Shown: positions 19,435 to 31,680 of the stretch, piece after piece | Position numbering within the stretch: position 1 is the stretch's first letter | Layout: each line of letters begins with the position of its first letter | Source of the DNA: Trichodelitschia bisporula | Taxonomy: Eukaryota > Ascomycota > Dothideomycetes > Phaeotrichales > Phaeotrichaceae | Length of the DNA stretch: 64,000 nt | Direction: 5' to 3' | Assembly: GCA_010356995.1 (NCBI GenBank) | Contig: ML996694.1 | Span: 857,163-921,162 of the forward strand | Notes under the pieces: generated by a model | What the model was told of the DNA's origin: nothing | What the model saw: the letters and a program-made list of their open reading frames with translations, nothing else | Database searches by the model: none | Translations under genes and position numbers: made by a program

Positions 19435-21039
19435 TCACAAGAACTTCCCATTTCCCTCCACACTACCTCGCTTCAGCTCTAACCGCGGTGGTCGCACAGG
19501 ACTCCCCCGATTCGGTGTCTCCGGTGGTGACGGCCGGAACGCCGATCGCCCATCTGTCACCCGCGTGATACCCGTGACGCCCGAGTATGCCGACACGGGC
19601 GAGCTAGGTTCGGGCACGTTCGCTACGCGAGTTGATCTTGGTGAGTTGTACCCTGCATTCCTCGTGCGAAGTGACACAGGTGAGCTAGGCTCGGCATCCC
19701 CTCTGCGAAGTGACACAGGTGAGCTGAGCTCGGCAGTCACTCTGCGACTTGAAATAATCGGCGTGGTCGGTGTGGTCGGTGTGGTCGGCGTAGTCGGCGT
19801 ATTGGGCCGCCTGGGATTCTTCGGGGGCGGCGGCGGCGGGGCATCGGCGTCGGGTATCGCCTCCGGGAACGTGTTGTGTGATGTGTCTGCTCTCAATCAG
19901 TACGACTCGTTGCTTTTCCGTCCACTCGACTCACTTGATCCCGCATACAGCCCCAACTCGCTCGTTAACCGTCCGGCCATGTGGTCCTTGCGCTGCTTGA
20001 TAGCGGTCGTGAAGCGCGGATTCGACGCGTCGATGACGGCCCGCGCGGGGAAAGCGGGGAGTTTGGGCTGCGGTGACTGAGCTGCCGGTGGAGAGGGTGT
20101 GCTACGGCTTCCCGTGCTGGGAGCCTTGCCCGTGGAGGCGGTGCTGATGAAGGACGCGCGCATGGATCTCACGCCGCTGACCACGTTTTTCACCGACGGC
20201 GTATGGTGATCGTGTATGGGGCGGGCGATATGTTCAGCAGGAGGCAGCTCCGGCGGGGTGGGTCCGTCTGACATGCCGTAGAAGAGAATGGATGACCCGA
20301 CGGAGTGGTGCGAGTTAGAGCGGGTGTGCGAGAAGATGGAGTGCTCAAAGCTCGGCAGCGGTTCGGAGAGGAGTAGAGGCGATGGCGGAACCTCCATGTC
20401 CATATTTACCGTCTTGTTGTGATTAATCCGGCCGCTCAGCTCGGCCTGGCTTGGTAGTAGCCGTCCCGTCAGCGCAGGCGATGGCGGACTTCGCCTCGCT
20501 TCGCCGGGCAGGAGGCGCTCGTTGCTCACGCCCGCCCCGTACATGTCCATGTCGGACGAGGGGGCCTTGCCGAACCGGCTGAGGCTGAGAACGCTGCTAG
20601 TCGCCGTTTCGCGGTGGAGGTCGTTCATGGAGCCGCGCGGCGTGGGGTTCCTTGAATTGGCTCTCGAGGTAGGAGTGGATTGCACGACGCCGCCGTAGAA
20701 GCCAGCCTCAATGGCCCGGATGCCGAACAGGTTGGCTTCGTTTTTTTCGCGCGTCGCGCTGTCGGCTGTGCTGTTCCCACTGTCCACTCCCGTGCCCACT
20801 TGGGCTTCGAGCTCCATCTTCTTTACATGCTTCTTGAGTCTATATGGTCAGCGCCCGTCGGTGGATGCAACGTCTACTCACTTTCGCTTGTCGAGAAACA
20901 CTTTCACGAACCCCCCCAGCATTATCAGCCCCAGTAGAGAGCCGAATATTATCCTGTACTGTCAGCGACGCTCAGTCCGGTGGAACCACCGCACTCACGC
21001 ATACTTGAGGGCCAGATCAAGCGATCCAAAATAGCCCAT
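19435..21039 (-). CDS. Uncharacterised single-pass membrane protein with disordered Ser/Pro-rich domain
   Basis: Minus-strand exons 20999-21039, 20882-20953, 19935-20839 and 19435-19886 encode 489 residues. The N-terminus has one membrane segment (about 14-32, IIFGSLLGLIMLGGFVKVF), then basic KRKLKKHVKK, then about 440 polar disordered residues rich in Ser, Pro, Thr and Arg. The last exon carries TPT repeats (NTPTTPTTPTTPTTPI) and several SSPVS repeats. All introns have GTGAGT donors. The last is 48 bases and in frame, and contains a TGA, so an unspliced message would end after 351 residues. I do not recognise the family; the layout (short lumenal end, one helix, long disordered cytosolic part) suggests a membrane-anchored scaffold or signalling substrate, which is inference. 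Confidence 0.75.
19887..19934 (-). other. 48-base in-frame intron spanning a stop codon
   Basis: Read on the minus strand it begins GTGAGTCGAG and ends GATTGAGAGCAG with a TACTGAT branch motif. Its length is a multiple of three. Retention would truncate the membrane protein. Coding-like sequence continues on both sides in the same frame, which is the main support for splicing. Confidence 0.7.
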
Positions 21040-21607
21040 TGCGAAGAACCAAAAGAGTGACGATTACAAAGTGGACAACCAGCGCCGAAGCGCCGCTGGC
21101 ATCCTACCGGTTGGGGGTAGTTGAGGGTCGGGAAGCTCGCCACCCAAGAAGCAGGCGCGCGCTGATATTAAAGCTGAGAGTCGCTGTAGGCCGGGATGAC
21201 TGATCACGCTACGTCGGTGCGATTAATATCGGCGATACCTTGCTCTTCGGGTCCGGAAACCACACCGGGCACCAAAAAATGAGCGACTTGATCAACTAAA
21301 CGAGCGACTGTAACGGCCAAAAGTGAGACTTTACAGAGCATAACGCGTGAGGAGCGCGGAGCCGGAGTATACGTAGTGCAGTAAGACGCGCAGAGCCACC
21401 ACAACAGCCTCGTCCTGTGTGGGGCATGCTGATCCTGACTCCGGCAGCCGGCTGAGGTGGGCTGGATGAAGTCCGGTGGGAAGCCCGCGGACCACCCGGC
21501 AACAGTCTGCAGGTCGCTGTAAGCGGCTCCCCAGCATATTCACGGTTAATATCCACCACATGCTAGCAGAGTTTTGCCCGCGCAGCAAAGCGGCCAAGCC
21601 CTCGCGC

Positions 21608-21639
<32 letters not shown>

Positions 21640-23184
21640 ATAGTGAGTCGATCCTAACGCCTCCGATTCCGATGTATCTGATTCTGATCGTCAATGAAGT
21701 CGTGAAGGAACAGAACAGAGAGCGTCAACGGTAGTACCGCGTTTGAGCCTCGCCAAGGCATTTTCTACAGTTGACAGCAGGATGCAACGTCGTATCCCCT
21801 CACTTTCCGTGCATCCTCCTGTCAGGTGCTAACTGCTCGTCGTGAGTGCGTTCATGGTGAACTCCAAGGCATATCCCTGGTGATATATTGCGCGGCGATG
21901 CGGAGGCGCTGATTTTGGATCCTTGGATCTCGGTGATTGGCGCGAAGGCGCCGCCCTTGCCCTGTTCCTGATAGCATGCATGGCTAGCGCGTGCCGGGGA
22001 ATTTGGGCCAAAGTTTGACACCAGAAGGTCGGCGATTTCTTGAAGAAGAAACCGAAGGGCCGTAGGGATTACGCCACCGGCTCTTGCCTTTCTCCTGCCT
22101 TGCTCAGCCCGCCTCCAACGAGCCAAGGATCGCGGTCGCCATAGAGGAAGGCGATACGGGAGGGAGGGATACTTTGGATGTAAATTTGGTCCATGGGATG
22201 ACAGGCAGACAAGTATTCGGAATTCATATCCTCGAAATGGAAAACGCATGCGGGGGCCATGCGCGCGGTGTCTCTAACCACGCTATGAGGGCACGGTGAG
22301 AGTGCACAGCGGCGGCTCGGTCGTCGAATCGTGGAGTCCGGGGTGGCTTGCGCAAAAGAAAAGGAGGCGATCGGCCATCGTGGGACGAGCCGTAATTCCC
22401 GGCCACCGCACCATCAGCCCCGCAGTTCCGCCTTGCTTCATGTTCGTGGGATGCGGCGTGCGCCTTGTGCAGCCAGAGTGGCCAGACCAAGCCTTGAGCG
22501 ATTACCGAACCGCGGTATCCGTATCGCTGCGTTAACGATAACAGGCAGTGATAGTGTGAGGTACGAGATGATCGTGCTGCCGAGATCCGATGGGATGAGG
22601 TTTTACGGCCCGCAGATCCCGGAACTCTCATGAGGAAAGCCAGGCGAACAGAAGCACCACGTGCGAAGGAGTCCAAAGTGCTTCATCTCAGCTTCCGGGC
22701 CTTTCGCGTTGTTTACCTGCGTTGACGCGTCCCCGTTGCTGCAAATAAGGCTGCGCGTGTGTCAGCCCTTGCAGGTGTTCGCAGTGCAGCGCAGCGCGCA
22801 GAAAACATCGGCTTGCTTCTCCTGCAGAGCGCCTGCATCGTCACGACGCGGGGGCGATTGCGCTGTTGTGTTGGCGGTTACCGCGTCCATGGACATTTGG
22901 TTCATTTGGCATGCCAATTTCGCATCGGACATCCTAATTCGGTTGAGAACGAGGTAAGTTTGCCGTTGGGACAGCTGTAAGAGCCGTTAGTCGAGGAAAT
23001 AGAAGTGCGCAAGTCAGTGATCCCATGAACTTCCCCGCCTCTGGTCACCCCAGATTTCAGCCTAAGGCATATTTCGAGCTGCCCCCACCAAAAATAGAAT
23101 GAAGCTTCACGACTCGCGGCATCGGCTCTCACCGACAAGTTAACCCCACATACACCCCACACTTCCTCCTCGGCTCGAATCAAC
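21040..23184. other. 2.1-kb intergenic region
   Basis: Frames here are short, on both strands, and without recognisable product. It contains a (CGG)n trinucleotide run and probably the promoter of the Nudix gene near its right end. No tRNA-like cloverleaf or transposon ends were seen. Confidence 0.45.
21609..21638. repeat. (CGG)10 trinucleotide run
   Basis: Ten uninterrupted GGC/CGG triplets, in noncoding sequence between the membrane-protein and Nudix genes. Confidence 0.9.
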
Positions 23185-23972
23185 ATGTCGGCCCAGGGCT
23201 CCAAGGTTCTGTCGACCGCGCCGCTGGTCAGTGTCCAACTACAACATTCAACGCGTACAGCGTAAACTGACAGAATGGCGACAGAGCAATGAAGATGCCC
23301 GCTGGATTTCGCTCGTGAAGTAGACTGCCATCCCATCCCACTCCACATTGTCCCAATCCCTCACCTCCGCAGGACACAGTACACGGACCCGCAAGGCGTG
23401 CACCGCGACTGGGAGTCTGCGGAGCGCCGCACGCGGCCCAAGGGCAGCCTCATTGACGGCGTGGGCATCGTCGCCATCCTGCAGAAGCCGGGTGAGCCGC
23501 CGTCCATTCTCCTGCAGAAGCAGTTTCGGCCGCCAGTTGCCAAAATTGCGATCGAGGTCCCGGCCGGTCTGGTCGATGCTGGTGAGACAGCCGAGCAGGC
23601 TGCCATCCGCGAGCTGAAGGAGGAGACGGGATATGTCGGCGAACTCGTAGGTTCAGAATTTGGGATCAGCCCGATCATGTTCAACGGTATATATCGGGCT
23701 TTTAGTGTGGCAAAACGGTGGTAACGGCTCCAGACCCTGGGTTCTGCAACACGAACCTCAACATGGTACACGTCAACGTCGACCTCACGCGGCCCGAGAA
23801 CCAGAACCCGCAGACGGAACTTGAGGACAACGAGTTCATCGAATGTTTTACCGTGCCGCTGACGGACCTGTACGTCGAGCTAAAGAAGCTGGACGCGGAA
23901 GGCTACGCCATCGATGCGCGCATCGGAACTCTTGCCGAGGGTATCGAGATTGCGAAGCGGTGGAAACTGTGA
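23185..23972 (+). CDS. ADP-ribose pyrophosphatase, Nudix family (Ysa1-like)
   Basis: Exons 23185-23226, 23285-23319, 23373-23686 and 23734-23972 encode 209 residues. Enzymes of this group split ADP-ribose and other ADP-sugars to AMP and sugar phosphate. The Nudix box is complete: from Gly91, GLVDAGETAEQAAIRELKEE then TGY, with the metal-binding REL and EE residues. Upstream LLQKQFRPPVAKIAIEVPAG and downstream DPGFCNTNLNMVHV and GYAIDARIGTLAEGIEIAKR are typical of the fungal Ysa1 group. Exon 1 could be joined in other ways; I chose the CAG acceptor at 23284 because it gives STAPLSNEDARWISLVK, the best family match, with a CTGAC branch 18 bases before. Confidence 0.9.
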
Positions 23973-24687
23973 GCACTCGATTCGCCATTGTAATGCGGAA
24001 CGAAAGATGTGATTAGACGTTCCACAGCAGATGAAGTTCCCAATATTACCCATTGAAGCGCTCGACGCCGAATCTATGATGCACTGCTATGATAAAGTCA
24101 TTCAGCGCGAAGTCAGATTGACGTATCTGCAACTGCTTGTACAACCGCACATATCCCCTCCACATGCGGCTCATCGTGCTCCCGGGCTTCTCCTTCGGAA
24201 TGGGGACAAGCTCACAGTGTAACGCATTTAGCGAGGGCTTGCTCGTTCTTGGTAGCGGGCGGTGGGAAGTATCCAGAGTAGAGACCCTATGCTTCTCTCC
24301 ATCTCTTACGCCTCGAATTCTTTGTCTAATCATGATGCTAGGCTCTATGGGTTCGAGGACAGGCAGCTGATGGAAGCCAAGTTGTGGAGGGGTTGCTCCT
24401 TCGTATCACCAGATTACGCCACATACTCCAATAATACCCAAGTTGGCTATGGCAGCTTACGACTTCCTCCTCGGTCCATTTGAATGAATTGCTCTTTCCG
24501 CCTCGGTCTATGCGTGAGTTGCTCTTCCCGTTCGCGGGATCCAGCCTTGGATTGCAGTCACGGGCTGTTCGCCATAAAGCCTCCTCTTCTATCCAACTCT
24601 CCGCCTTCTTACTTCTTCATCAACTCACTCCTTCGCTTCGTCTCTCCTTTGCTTCGTCCTTCGTTTATTTCCTCACTTCTCGTTACC
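23973..24687. other. Intergenic, nothing recognised
   Basis: 715 bases between the Nudix gene and the FAD oxidase remnant. A loose duplication of TTGCTCTTTCCGCCTCGG-like sequence occurs near 24490-24530. No gene seen. Confidence 0.4.
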
Positions 24688-26148
24688 ATGTCTCTCATGG
24701 CTTGTCTCCTTGCAGCCGTGGGCGGTCAGTCCAGCCTTATGGCCTTCGCTGAGAGTCCTGATTTTACCATTGTCAATGTGAAGCCTTACAATCTTGCTCA
24801 ACCAGCCAAACCATACGTGGTTGCATACCCTCAGACAGCGGAGCAAGTTGTGAACGTCCGTCAAGTGCGGCTCCACGTTCAAATATGCTGTCCAGGCTCG
24901 CAGTGGTGGGCACGGCTTCGGCAATTACGGTACCTTTATCACTCGTTGACTGTCCTACGACTGACCCATGTTAGCCTACCGGGGGTGGCCAGGAAAAGGA
25001 TACCATCACTGTTGACCTCTCAAACCTCAAGGACTTCACCATGGATGAGAAAACAGGGATCGCCAAGGTTGGAGCCGGTACCGTTCTGGGAGAGCTAGCC
25101 GACAAGCTCTTCCAGACCGGCAACCGCGCCTTGTCCTACGGCAGATGCACCCACATCGACGTCGGCGGGCATGCTACGGTCGGCGGTTTCGGCTATCAAT
25201 CGCGCATGTGGAGTCCGATGCTCGACCACGTCGTCTCCGCGGAAGTCGTCCGGACTGACGGCTCCATCGTGACTGCCTGCGATACCTCAAACCAGGATCT
25301 CTACTGGGCAATCAAGGGCGCAGCCTCGTCCTTCGGCATCTTCACCCAGTTTAGCTTCAACACGCACCCGGCCCCAACCGAAATGATTGCTTTTACACAC
25401 ATATATTCCCGCGTTGGTGGAATGAAGCCGTTCCCCTCTCTCGCGAAGCCCTTTAAAGCCTGGCAGGCGTACGTCGCGAAGCCCGACACACCGCGCACCC
25501 TTGGTACGGACCTGATTCTCAGCCCCGCAGGCGTGGTAATGGTCGGCGCGTTCTTCGGTTCCCAGGCTGACTTCGGCGCTCTCAACCTGACCGGCGTCTT
25601 TGGGTATCCGGATGTCAAGACCGTCGTGCCATTCACCTCCTGGCGTGATCTACAAACTAAATGGGCCGCCAAAGCCAGCGCCCAGAGTAATAACCAGTTG
25701 GTCGTGACCTTTACCGCGAAGAGCCTCGCCATACCGGCCGACGCACTGATCCATGATACCGCCCTGGACGCGGTGCTCAAGTACCTCGATGACACGGATC
25801 CGGGCACCACGGCGTGGGCTGTGACGTTCGATCTCGAGGGCGGGGCCACGGCGGATGTGCCCAGCGACGCGACGGCATCTGGCACCCGGGATACGCTGTA
25901 TTATATCCAGAGCTATGTGGTTGCGGATAAGCCGAGCCTGAGCGAACCAGACGCGGACTTGGATTCGGGGTTTGAATAACTTGTTTGAAGATGCTGTTCC
26001 TGGTCGTAAGCTTGGTGCGTATCCTGGGAATGTGGATCCGGAGTTGCAGGATGGGCCGGAGAGGTATTATGGGGCCAATTTGCCAAGGTTGCAGACGTTG
26101 AAGGGGGTGTTGGATCCGGGGAATGTTTTCAGAATCCGCAGAGTATAG
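24688..26148 (+). pseudogene. AA7-type FAD-linked oxidase (berberine-bridge fold), frame-disrupted
   Basis: The sequence encodes a VAO-fold FAD oxidase resembling glucooligosaccharide/chitooligosaccharide oxidases: PYVVAYPQTAEQVVNV, ARSGGHGFGNYG (covalent-FAD His), a YGRCTHIDVGGHATVGGFG segment (second covalent Cys), a substrate domain, and a BBE tail with RKLGAYPGNVDPEL and RYYGANLPRLQTLKGVLDPGN. The family frame is not continuous. It shifts near 24857 (one extra base), around the short intron at 24930-24974, near 25956 (one extra G) and near 26132 (one base short). The longest intact part is 25041-25979. Four small indels with otherwise well-conserved residues suggest a young pseudogene or local sequence error. 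Its substrate is unknown. It sits next to the gene-poor repeat block. Confidence 0.75.
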
Positions 26149-26833
26149 TGGCTAGGGGGGGTAGGAAGAGGTGGATCTGGAAGTGATGCTTGATATGGGT
26201 ACTAGCCGCTTTTCAAGTCGTTGTGTACTGCTGCTGGTGTCCCTGGGGTGATGAAGACGATGGCATTGTAAGTCTCACTTGACTACTATGTAAATGCTAT
26301 TTCAGGGTCGCAATGGTTGACGTCCGCATGCGTCTGGTTGTGTATAGTCAAAATGATTTGTGGATTCGCACTATAGACCCTGTGTCTGACTCCAATTCCC
26401 TACGACTACGCACAACCACGGCATACATCTTTTACGTGAGCCCCCGGACGCAGCCTCCGAGGGGATATCGTTGGCGTGCCCACCCACACCACAGCATGTG
26501 CCATGCTTGATCGCCTCCACACCGACGCACATAAGATGAGTGGTTGACGACCCGAGGCACCTCCACGCTAGACTTTTATCCCAGCCGCAAGACATTGCTC
26601 TTCAGAGTTCTCGACCGGGCACATAGCTATTCCGCTCAGCCAGCCCGGCCCGAATGTTTCATCTACCTGCCGTACCTGGTGCCTCCTCCAGACGCGAGGC
26701 CCACGCAAACAGACAATACCATAATTGGAGGTTTTGTCAGGAATATGCGGAAGGGCACAGATCGCGGGGTACGTGATGCCGGACAACGACCAGCATCGCA
26801 CTCGCCAGGGTCCAGATCCCATTTGAACACGAT

Positions 26834-26917
26834 CCATCAATCCGTCCAATTCAGCATAAGACCGCTGAGCGCAACCCATCAACCAGTACAGTTCATCATT
26901 AGACCGCTGAACGCAGC
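26834..26917. repeat. Two 42-base tandem units
   Basis: Units 26834-26875 and 26876-26917 both begin CCATCAA and share the block AGACCGCTGA; a short piece recurs at about 27007. The period is a multiple of three. Confidence 0.75.
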
Positions 26918-29410
26918 ATAGCGTGCCCACGCACCGTGCCCAAAAGACGCCCGCCGCGTCTCTTCCCTCTCGCCATCAGTCGGCCCTCTCAGTACCGCTC
27001 CTCATCCAGTACAGTTCATGCTGTTACTCGGACAGCGTAAATGACCCCGCGCGAGAGGAAGCGGGCCGAAATGGTTTAAGGTATTCCTGGGCCGGGATAC
27101 GGTCGCAGCCGAATCCGACCAGGCGCCCCGGTCCGCCGGATAGAGGCCGAAGCTGGCTCGCGGTTTGTGCATGGAGCTCGGAGTCGCCGTTGGACGGCCA
27201 GCAGGGCAATAGTTCATGACGGCGGTACACCGGAATAAAGACATCGAGGTGGCCCCGCCCGCATGAGCTGGCTTCCTTGGGCGCCTGCCGGCAAAAATGG
27301 GAAGTTGGTCAAGGTCGTATCGCCCCCCGCCCCACGCGCCGCACCAAGATGGAATGCCCGATGAAAACTCCAGGCAGCAATGAAGGCTGAGGACCGCGCA
27401 CCCGGATGCATCGAGGGTAAGCTGGGATGATCTGCCAAAAGGCCTACCACAACTCGTCAAGGCGTTCGAAAATGAACTGGCCGCAATCCGGGAAGGAGAG
27501 CAGACCCGGGAAAGGTGTGCCGCTGGCTGTGCTCCTCAGGTACAATCGTTCAGGTCGGTGGCGGCCCCGGAGACAGCAGGCCGGGACATTCCGGCTCACA
27601 CTTTGGCCCGGATGTCACGTCGCTACCCCCGCGCGCGCGCCACGCCGACATGCTTGAGTACAAAGGGTACCGCGGGACAACACGAGTCGAAGTATCTCGT
27701 CCCAGATCACTCAGCAGCAGCAGAGGTCGTACGGAGTCACCGGCGCTTCCTCAATATGCCTTCAAGAAGGCGGGCCAGACCCAAGGACGCAAACCCAACT
27801 CCGAGTCCGACTCCCTGGCGGGCTCTGAGAGAAGCCCGCTGGAGGTGGTGGGTGTGGGAGTATATGTAATGAAGCTGGAGATGGCGCAGAGACGGCCAGT
27901 CTTTCACCGGAACACGACGGGCGGACGCGCGCTACCGGCATGCCCGGGCAGTTCTGTGGCCCCGGGCCAAGCCCGCGAAGGGAATGCGATATCAAAATTC
28001 GCCACCAGCGGGGGCGTACGACTTGGTATGTTTGCGCCGTGCACTGCTTAGTCCGATGTTACATGGCCCATTGATGGGGTCGGAGCTGTTCCAGGACATG
28101 GGGTTGCGGTTGGCTCAAATGCTGCATCCGGCGCTGGATCAATGATGGCGCGTATGATGGCGACTGAGTGACCACGCGCTTTGGGGCCAGCCCGCGATAT
28201 CGAGTCCGACGGGTTCGGGAACAGCGAGGACAAGGCGGAGCACATGCTGCTTCTCGTACGCGGTCCCGACACGGACCGTTCAAATGCCTGGTCCAACTAT
28301 GGGGATCGCGCGCAAGCCACTTGTTGTGTGGGCCAACACGGTACAGACGCGGTGCGGTACAGGTTGGGAAGAGCTGTTCAACGGTGAAGCGAGGCATGCT
28401 TGAGGAGCTTGGGCTGCCCAGAGCGACGGGCGGCCAGCTGTAATCGGACTGGCGGCGCGATATCACTGCTAATCGGATGGCTTCGCTGAGGTGCGCAAGC
28501 GCCCGAAAATGTGTCTCATGGAATGTGGGCCGCCGGTGACTCTCTGGAAACATGGACCCGGTCGCAAATACTTATTGGGCGAGGCGCCGGAGCGGCCGGC
28601 AATCGTTGTTCATAATGATATTCCGGGCACAGCACAATGAGACGCGTTGGACGTGCTCGAACGTAGTACCCTCGAGCGAGAAGCAACCAGGCGGCCGAAT
28701 AATGTCGAATTGACGCTCCGGGAACCGGGCCCCAGGTCAGGTAATCCGAGGAGACAGGCGCGAAACACACATGCCGGGGTCCCATTCGTTGCCTGGATCA
28801 GGAGAGAGCTTACAGTAGTTGGCGTGCAGAAAACGAGAAGGAAATGTGATGCTTCGATTCTGCGGGCAGGGCCGTCCACATTGATGGTAAAAAATGGTGC
28901 CTGACAGCAAGGTGGTGCCGCTTTCCAGCCCCTAGAGATCAGAAGGAGGAGTTTGCCGCCCAGTTCTCACAGAGTGGATGGGAACCAGGCAATCAAAGTC
29001 TTCGACTGCTGACCAAACAGATGCCTGATACAGCGGCTGCATACCCACAAGGTCAGACGACGAGGAATGGTCGTGGAGGCTTGTGAGCCCGGCTTGAGCC
29101 AGCGTCCAGCAGCTGCGTGTTGCATTTGCCAGTGACGGCCTGGTTTGGACATCCGGGCAGCCAGGGCGTGACAACCCCTGCGCATCGGGCGCGGAAGCGG
29201 GGCAGCAATATGATTCCGCGAGAGCTCCCGAAGGCCACGCGAATGCAGTGCGGCCCATCCCTGCGAGAATGGCTCCGTTGCCGGAGAGCGCCGGGCTGGC
29301 GGCAGAGCGGGAGGCGAGTTGGTCCGAGGGAAGTACGCTTACTTCTGGCGAAGGCGCATAAGACGAGCTCGGACGGAGGTAAACGGGACAGCAGTCGATC
29401 ACTTCCACTA

Positions 29411-29731
29411 GGCGCCGGGCCGCAAGCCGAGAAATGTCTTGCGATCCTGGTCCGCCGAAGGCCGGCCAAGCTGTGGGCGCAGGGCTGCAGGCCGAGCCAT
29501 TCGTGTCCTCCTTGTCCGTCCGAAGCCGGCTAAGCGGTGGGCACCGGGCCGCAGGCCGAGAAATTTCCGGACATGGTGTAGGACCGAGGCCGGCCAGGCG
29601 CTAGGCACCGAGCCGGAAGCCAAGCCATTCGCAGCGTGCTTGACTGTCCGAGGCCGCCCAAGTACCGTGCACCGGGCCACAAATCGAGCCATTCACGGCC
29701 TTGATATTGAGCCAAAGATCGGCCAAGCGCT
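29411..29731. repeat. 64-base minisatellite, five copies
   Basis: Units begin at 29411, 29475, 29539, 29603 and 29667; four are exactly 64 bases and the last 65. Each starts with GGC(G/A)CCGGGCCGCAAGCCGA-like sequence and ends with GCCGGCCAAGCG-like sequence. The period is not a multiple of three, so it is not a peptide repeat. A related phrase (GCCGGGCCGCCAACCGAGCC) recurs at about 29910. Confidence 0.9.
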
Positions 29732-31250
29732 TGCGCCGAGCGGAAGACGGGCAGGCACATATATTGGCTTGTGGCTTTACCAGGGCGGGGCAGCGCAATA
29801 GGGCCCCGTACTTGGTGACCTGGAAAAGTAACTTCTTTCTAACTTATACTGGCAGATTGCGCAAAAGCGGGAGCCGAGCCGTTCCGAGCGAGGCGCGCCT
29901 ACTTCGGGAGCCGGGCCGCCAACCGAGCCATCGATGGCGAGAAAGGGGAACCGGACTAACCCCCGGACCATATAGCAGTGCGGAGTTGCGCATGCCCGGA
30001 AGAACCCGTACAGAAATTGATCCAGGAAGGTGTACCGGGAGGCGCGCGTAGATGACAAGGCGTGAATCCCTCCTTCGATACGAGCTGGGGCGTTCCAATC
30101 CTGGAATGCCGCACTCGCGTCCAGCCTCATGTGTGCTTCCGAACGCTTCGTTCCTTGCCCTGATTCCTGTGGAGGTCGACATGGCGTTAAGCGCAGCACC
30201 AGACGCAGGAGGACACGCTCCGCACAACCAATGCAATGCGAGCGATGCCGATGTTGTCCAAATGATGGCTTGGTGCAAACACAGGTAGACGGGACAAGCG
30301 GAGGCGACGGAAACGTTTGCACCTCGATTCCTCAAGGGCGTATAACACCGGAGAGCGGAGACACAATGCCAGGTGCTGCTGCCCTCCCCGGATCGAGTCG
30401 CAGAGACAAGCCGGAAGCCACGCATCACCCGGCCCATTGATGCCCCTAGAAGCCGCGCGGTTGGGGTTTGGAGCTGGCGGAAAACGATCGACAAACCGGC
30501 CTACGACCTGGAATCCACGGGCAGGCATCAAGGCGGGCGGCGATGGGAGAATGCGATGAATGGAAAAAGGGTCAAGCCCGACTCTGAACCCGAATCTCCT
30601 GGAGGCGTTGTTTGGACTCTCCACGTCCCTGAGAACATGGAACCAGTCGAAGCTGCCCCTGGATACGAATCCCAGCCACCGTAGAGCGGGAAGTAAAGAT
30701 GCGAAAGAAGCCAGCAGATCAAGGAACAGTATCCAGCGGCACCAGCGACGTTTTGTTTAAGCTGACGTCCCGGCCCTGACCCTCGGGCCGCGACAGCGCG
30801 CAAGGCTCACAGTCTCGCCGCTCCAGTCAAGTCTTCCACGGCAACCGGAGGCCAGATTGCATATGCTCCTCCGATTCCGGGCCGCTCTCGCCACCCCCGG
30901 AGCGCGGGCCATGTTTCTGCAGCCAAGGCGGCCCGGGCACCCAGAATCGATGACTCTGGTTGACGGCCCACGGAGGAGCGCAGTAGCGAGAGAAGGTGTG
31001 GTGTGAGTGACGGCGGAGGCGGCGCCAGTAGTTTCTGGAGCCTGTGGCGTTGTCGGAGACAGGGGGGTGCGTTGAGTGGAACTCCAGCCAGAAGCAGGAG
31101 CATGGAGCCGCTGCCTGACCGTCCGGGATGCGCTCGGGGAGATTCAGTGAGTATCTCCTGACTACAGGACGGGTGTGGTGTACTGCCGGGGAGTGATGCT
31201 TGGAGTGGGCACTGCCTGGAGTTCGGGATGGGCACGCGGCAAGCGAGGCA

Positions 31251-31400
31251 GCATGGTCGAAGAGTCGAGACGCAGCCGGAATCGCAGATGTATATGTTAT
31301 ACCCGGCACGCCCAGGGTCAAATCTGCATGGTCGATGAATCGAGGCACGGCCGGAATCAATGGCTATTTCGATATACCCGGCAGACCCGGCATCAAATGC
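31251..31400. repeat. 75-base tandem pair
   Basis: Copies at 31251-31325 and 31326-31400 start GCATGGTCGA and share the GCCGGAATC and ATACCCGGCA blocks. The frame on the minus strand repeats as 25-residue units but matches nothing I know. Confidence 0.85.
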
Positions 31401-31520
31401 GCATCTTGACCTCGCCCGAGGCTGGTCGCAGAGGCCCGCGCTCGCTCCAATGACGGCACCAAGGGGTGACGACGGGTGCTCAACCTCGACACGGGCCGAC
31501 GGGCGGAGCAGGGGCCGAAC

Positions 31521-31680
31521 AATCGTTGAAAAGGGGTTTCCGCCTGGCAAGGAACCAGACAATCGCTGTGTGGTATCGTTCGCCAGGCAAGGAACCATGC
31601 AATCGCAGGGCTTACTCGTCGGCCCGGCACGGACCCAAACAATCGCTGATAAACTTCAAGGCCAGGCAAGTATTGGTCCC
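31521..31680. repeat. 40-base minisatellite, four copies
   Basis: AATCG recurs at 31521, 31561, 31601 and 31641, exactly every 40 bases, each unit containing a GGCAAGGAACC-like core. A weaker fifth unit may precede at 31481. Confidence 0.85.

Noticed and set aside
19427-20080. Plus-strand 217-codon frame with Gly/Val repeats
   Set aside because: It is antisense to the last two exons of the membrane-protein gene, which have better splice signals and residue use.
30807-31598. Minus-strand 263-codon frame in the repeat block
   Set aside because: Unusual Cys/Arg/Pro/Ser use, no homologue that I recognise, and it runs through both the 75-base and 40-base arrays; probably chance in G+C-rich DNA.
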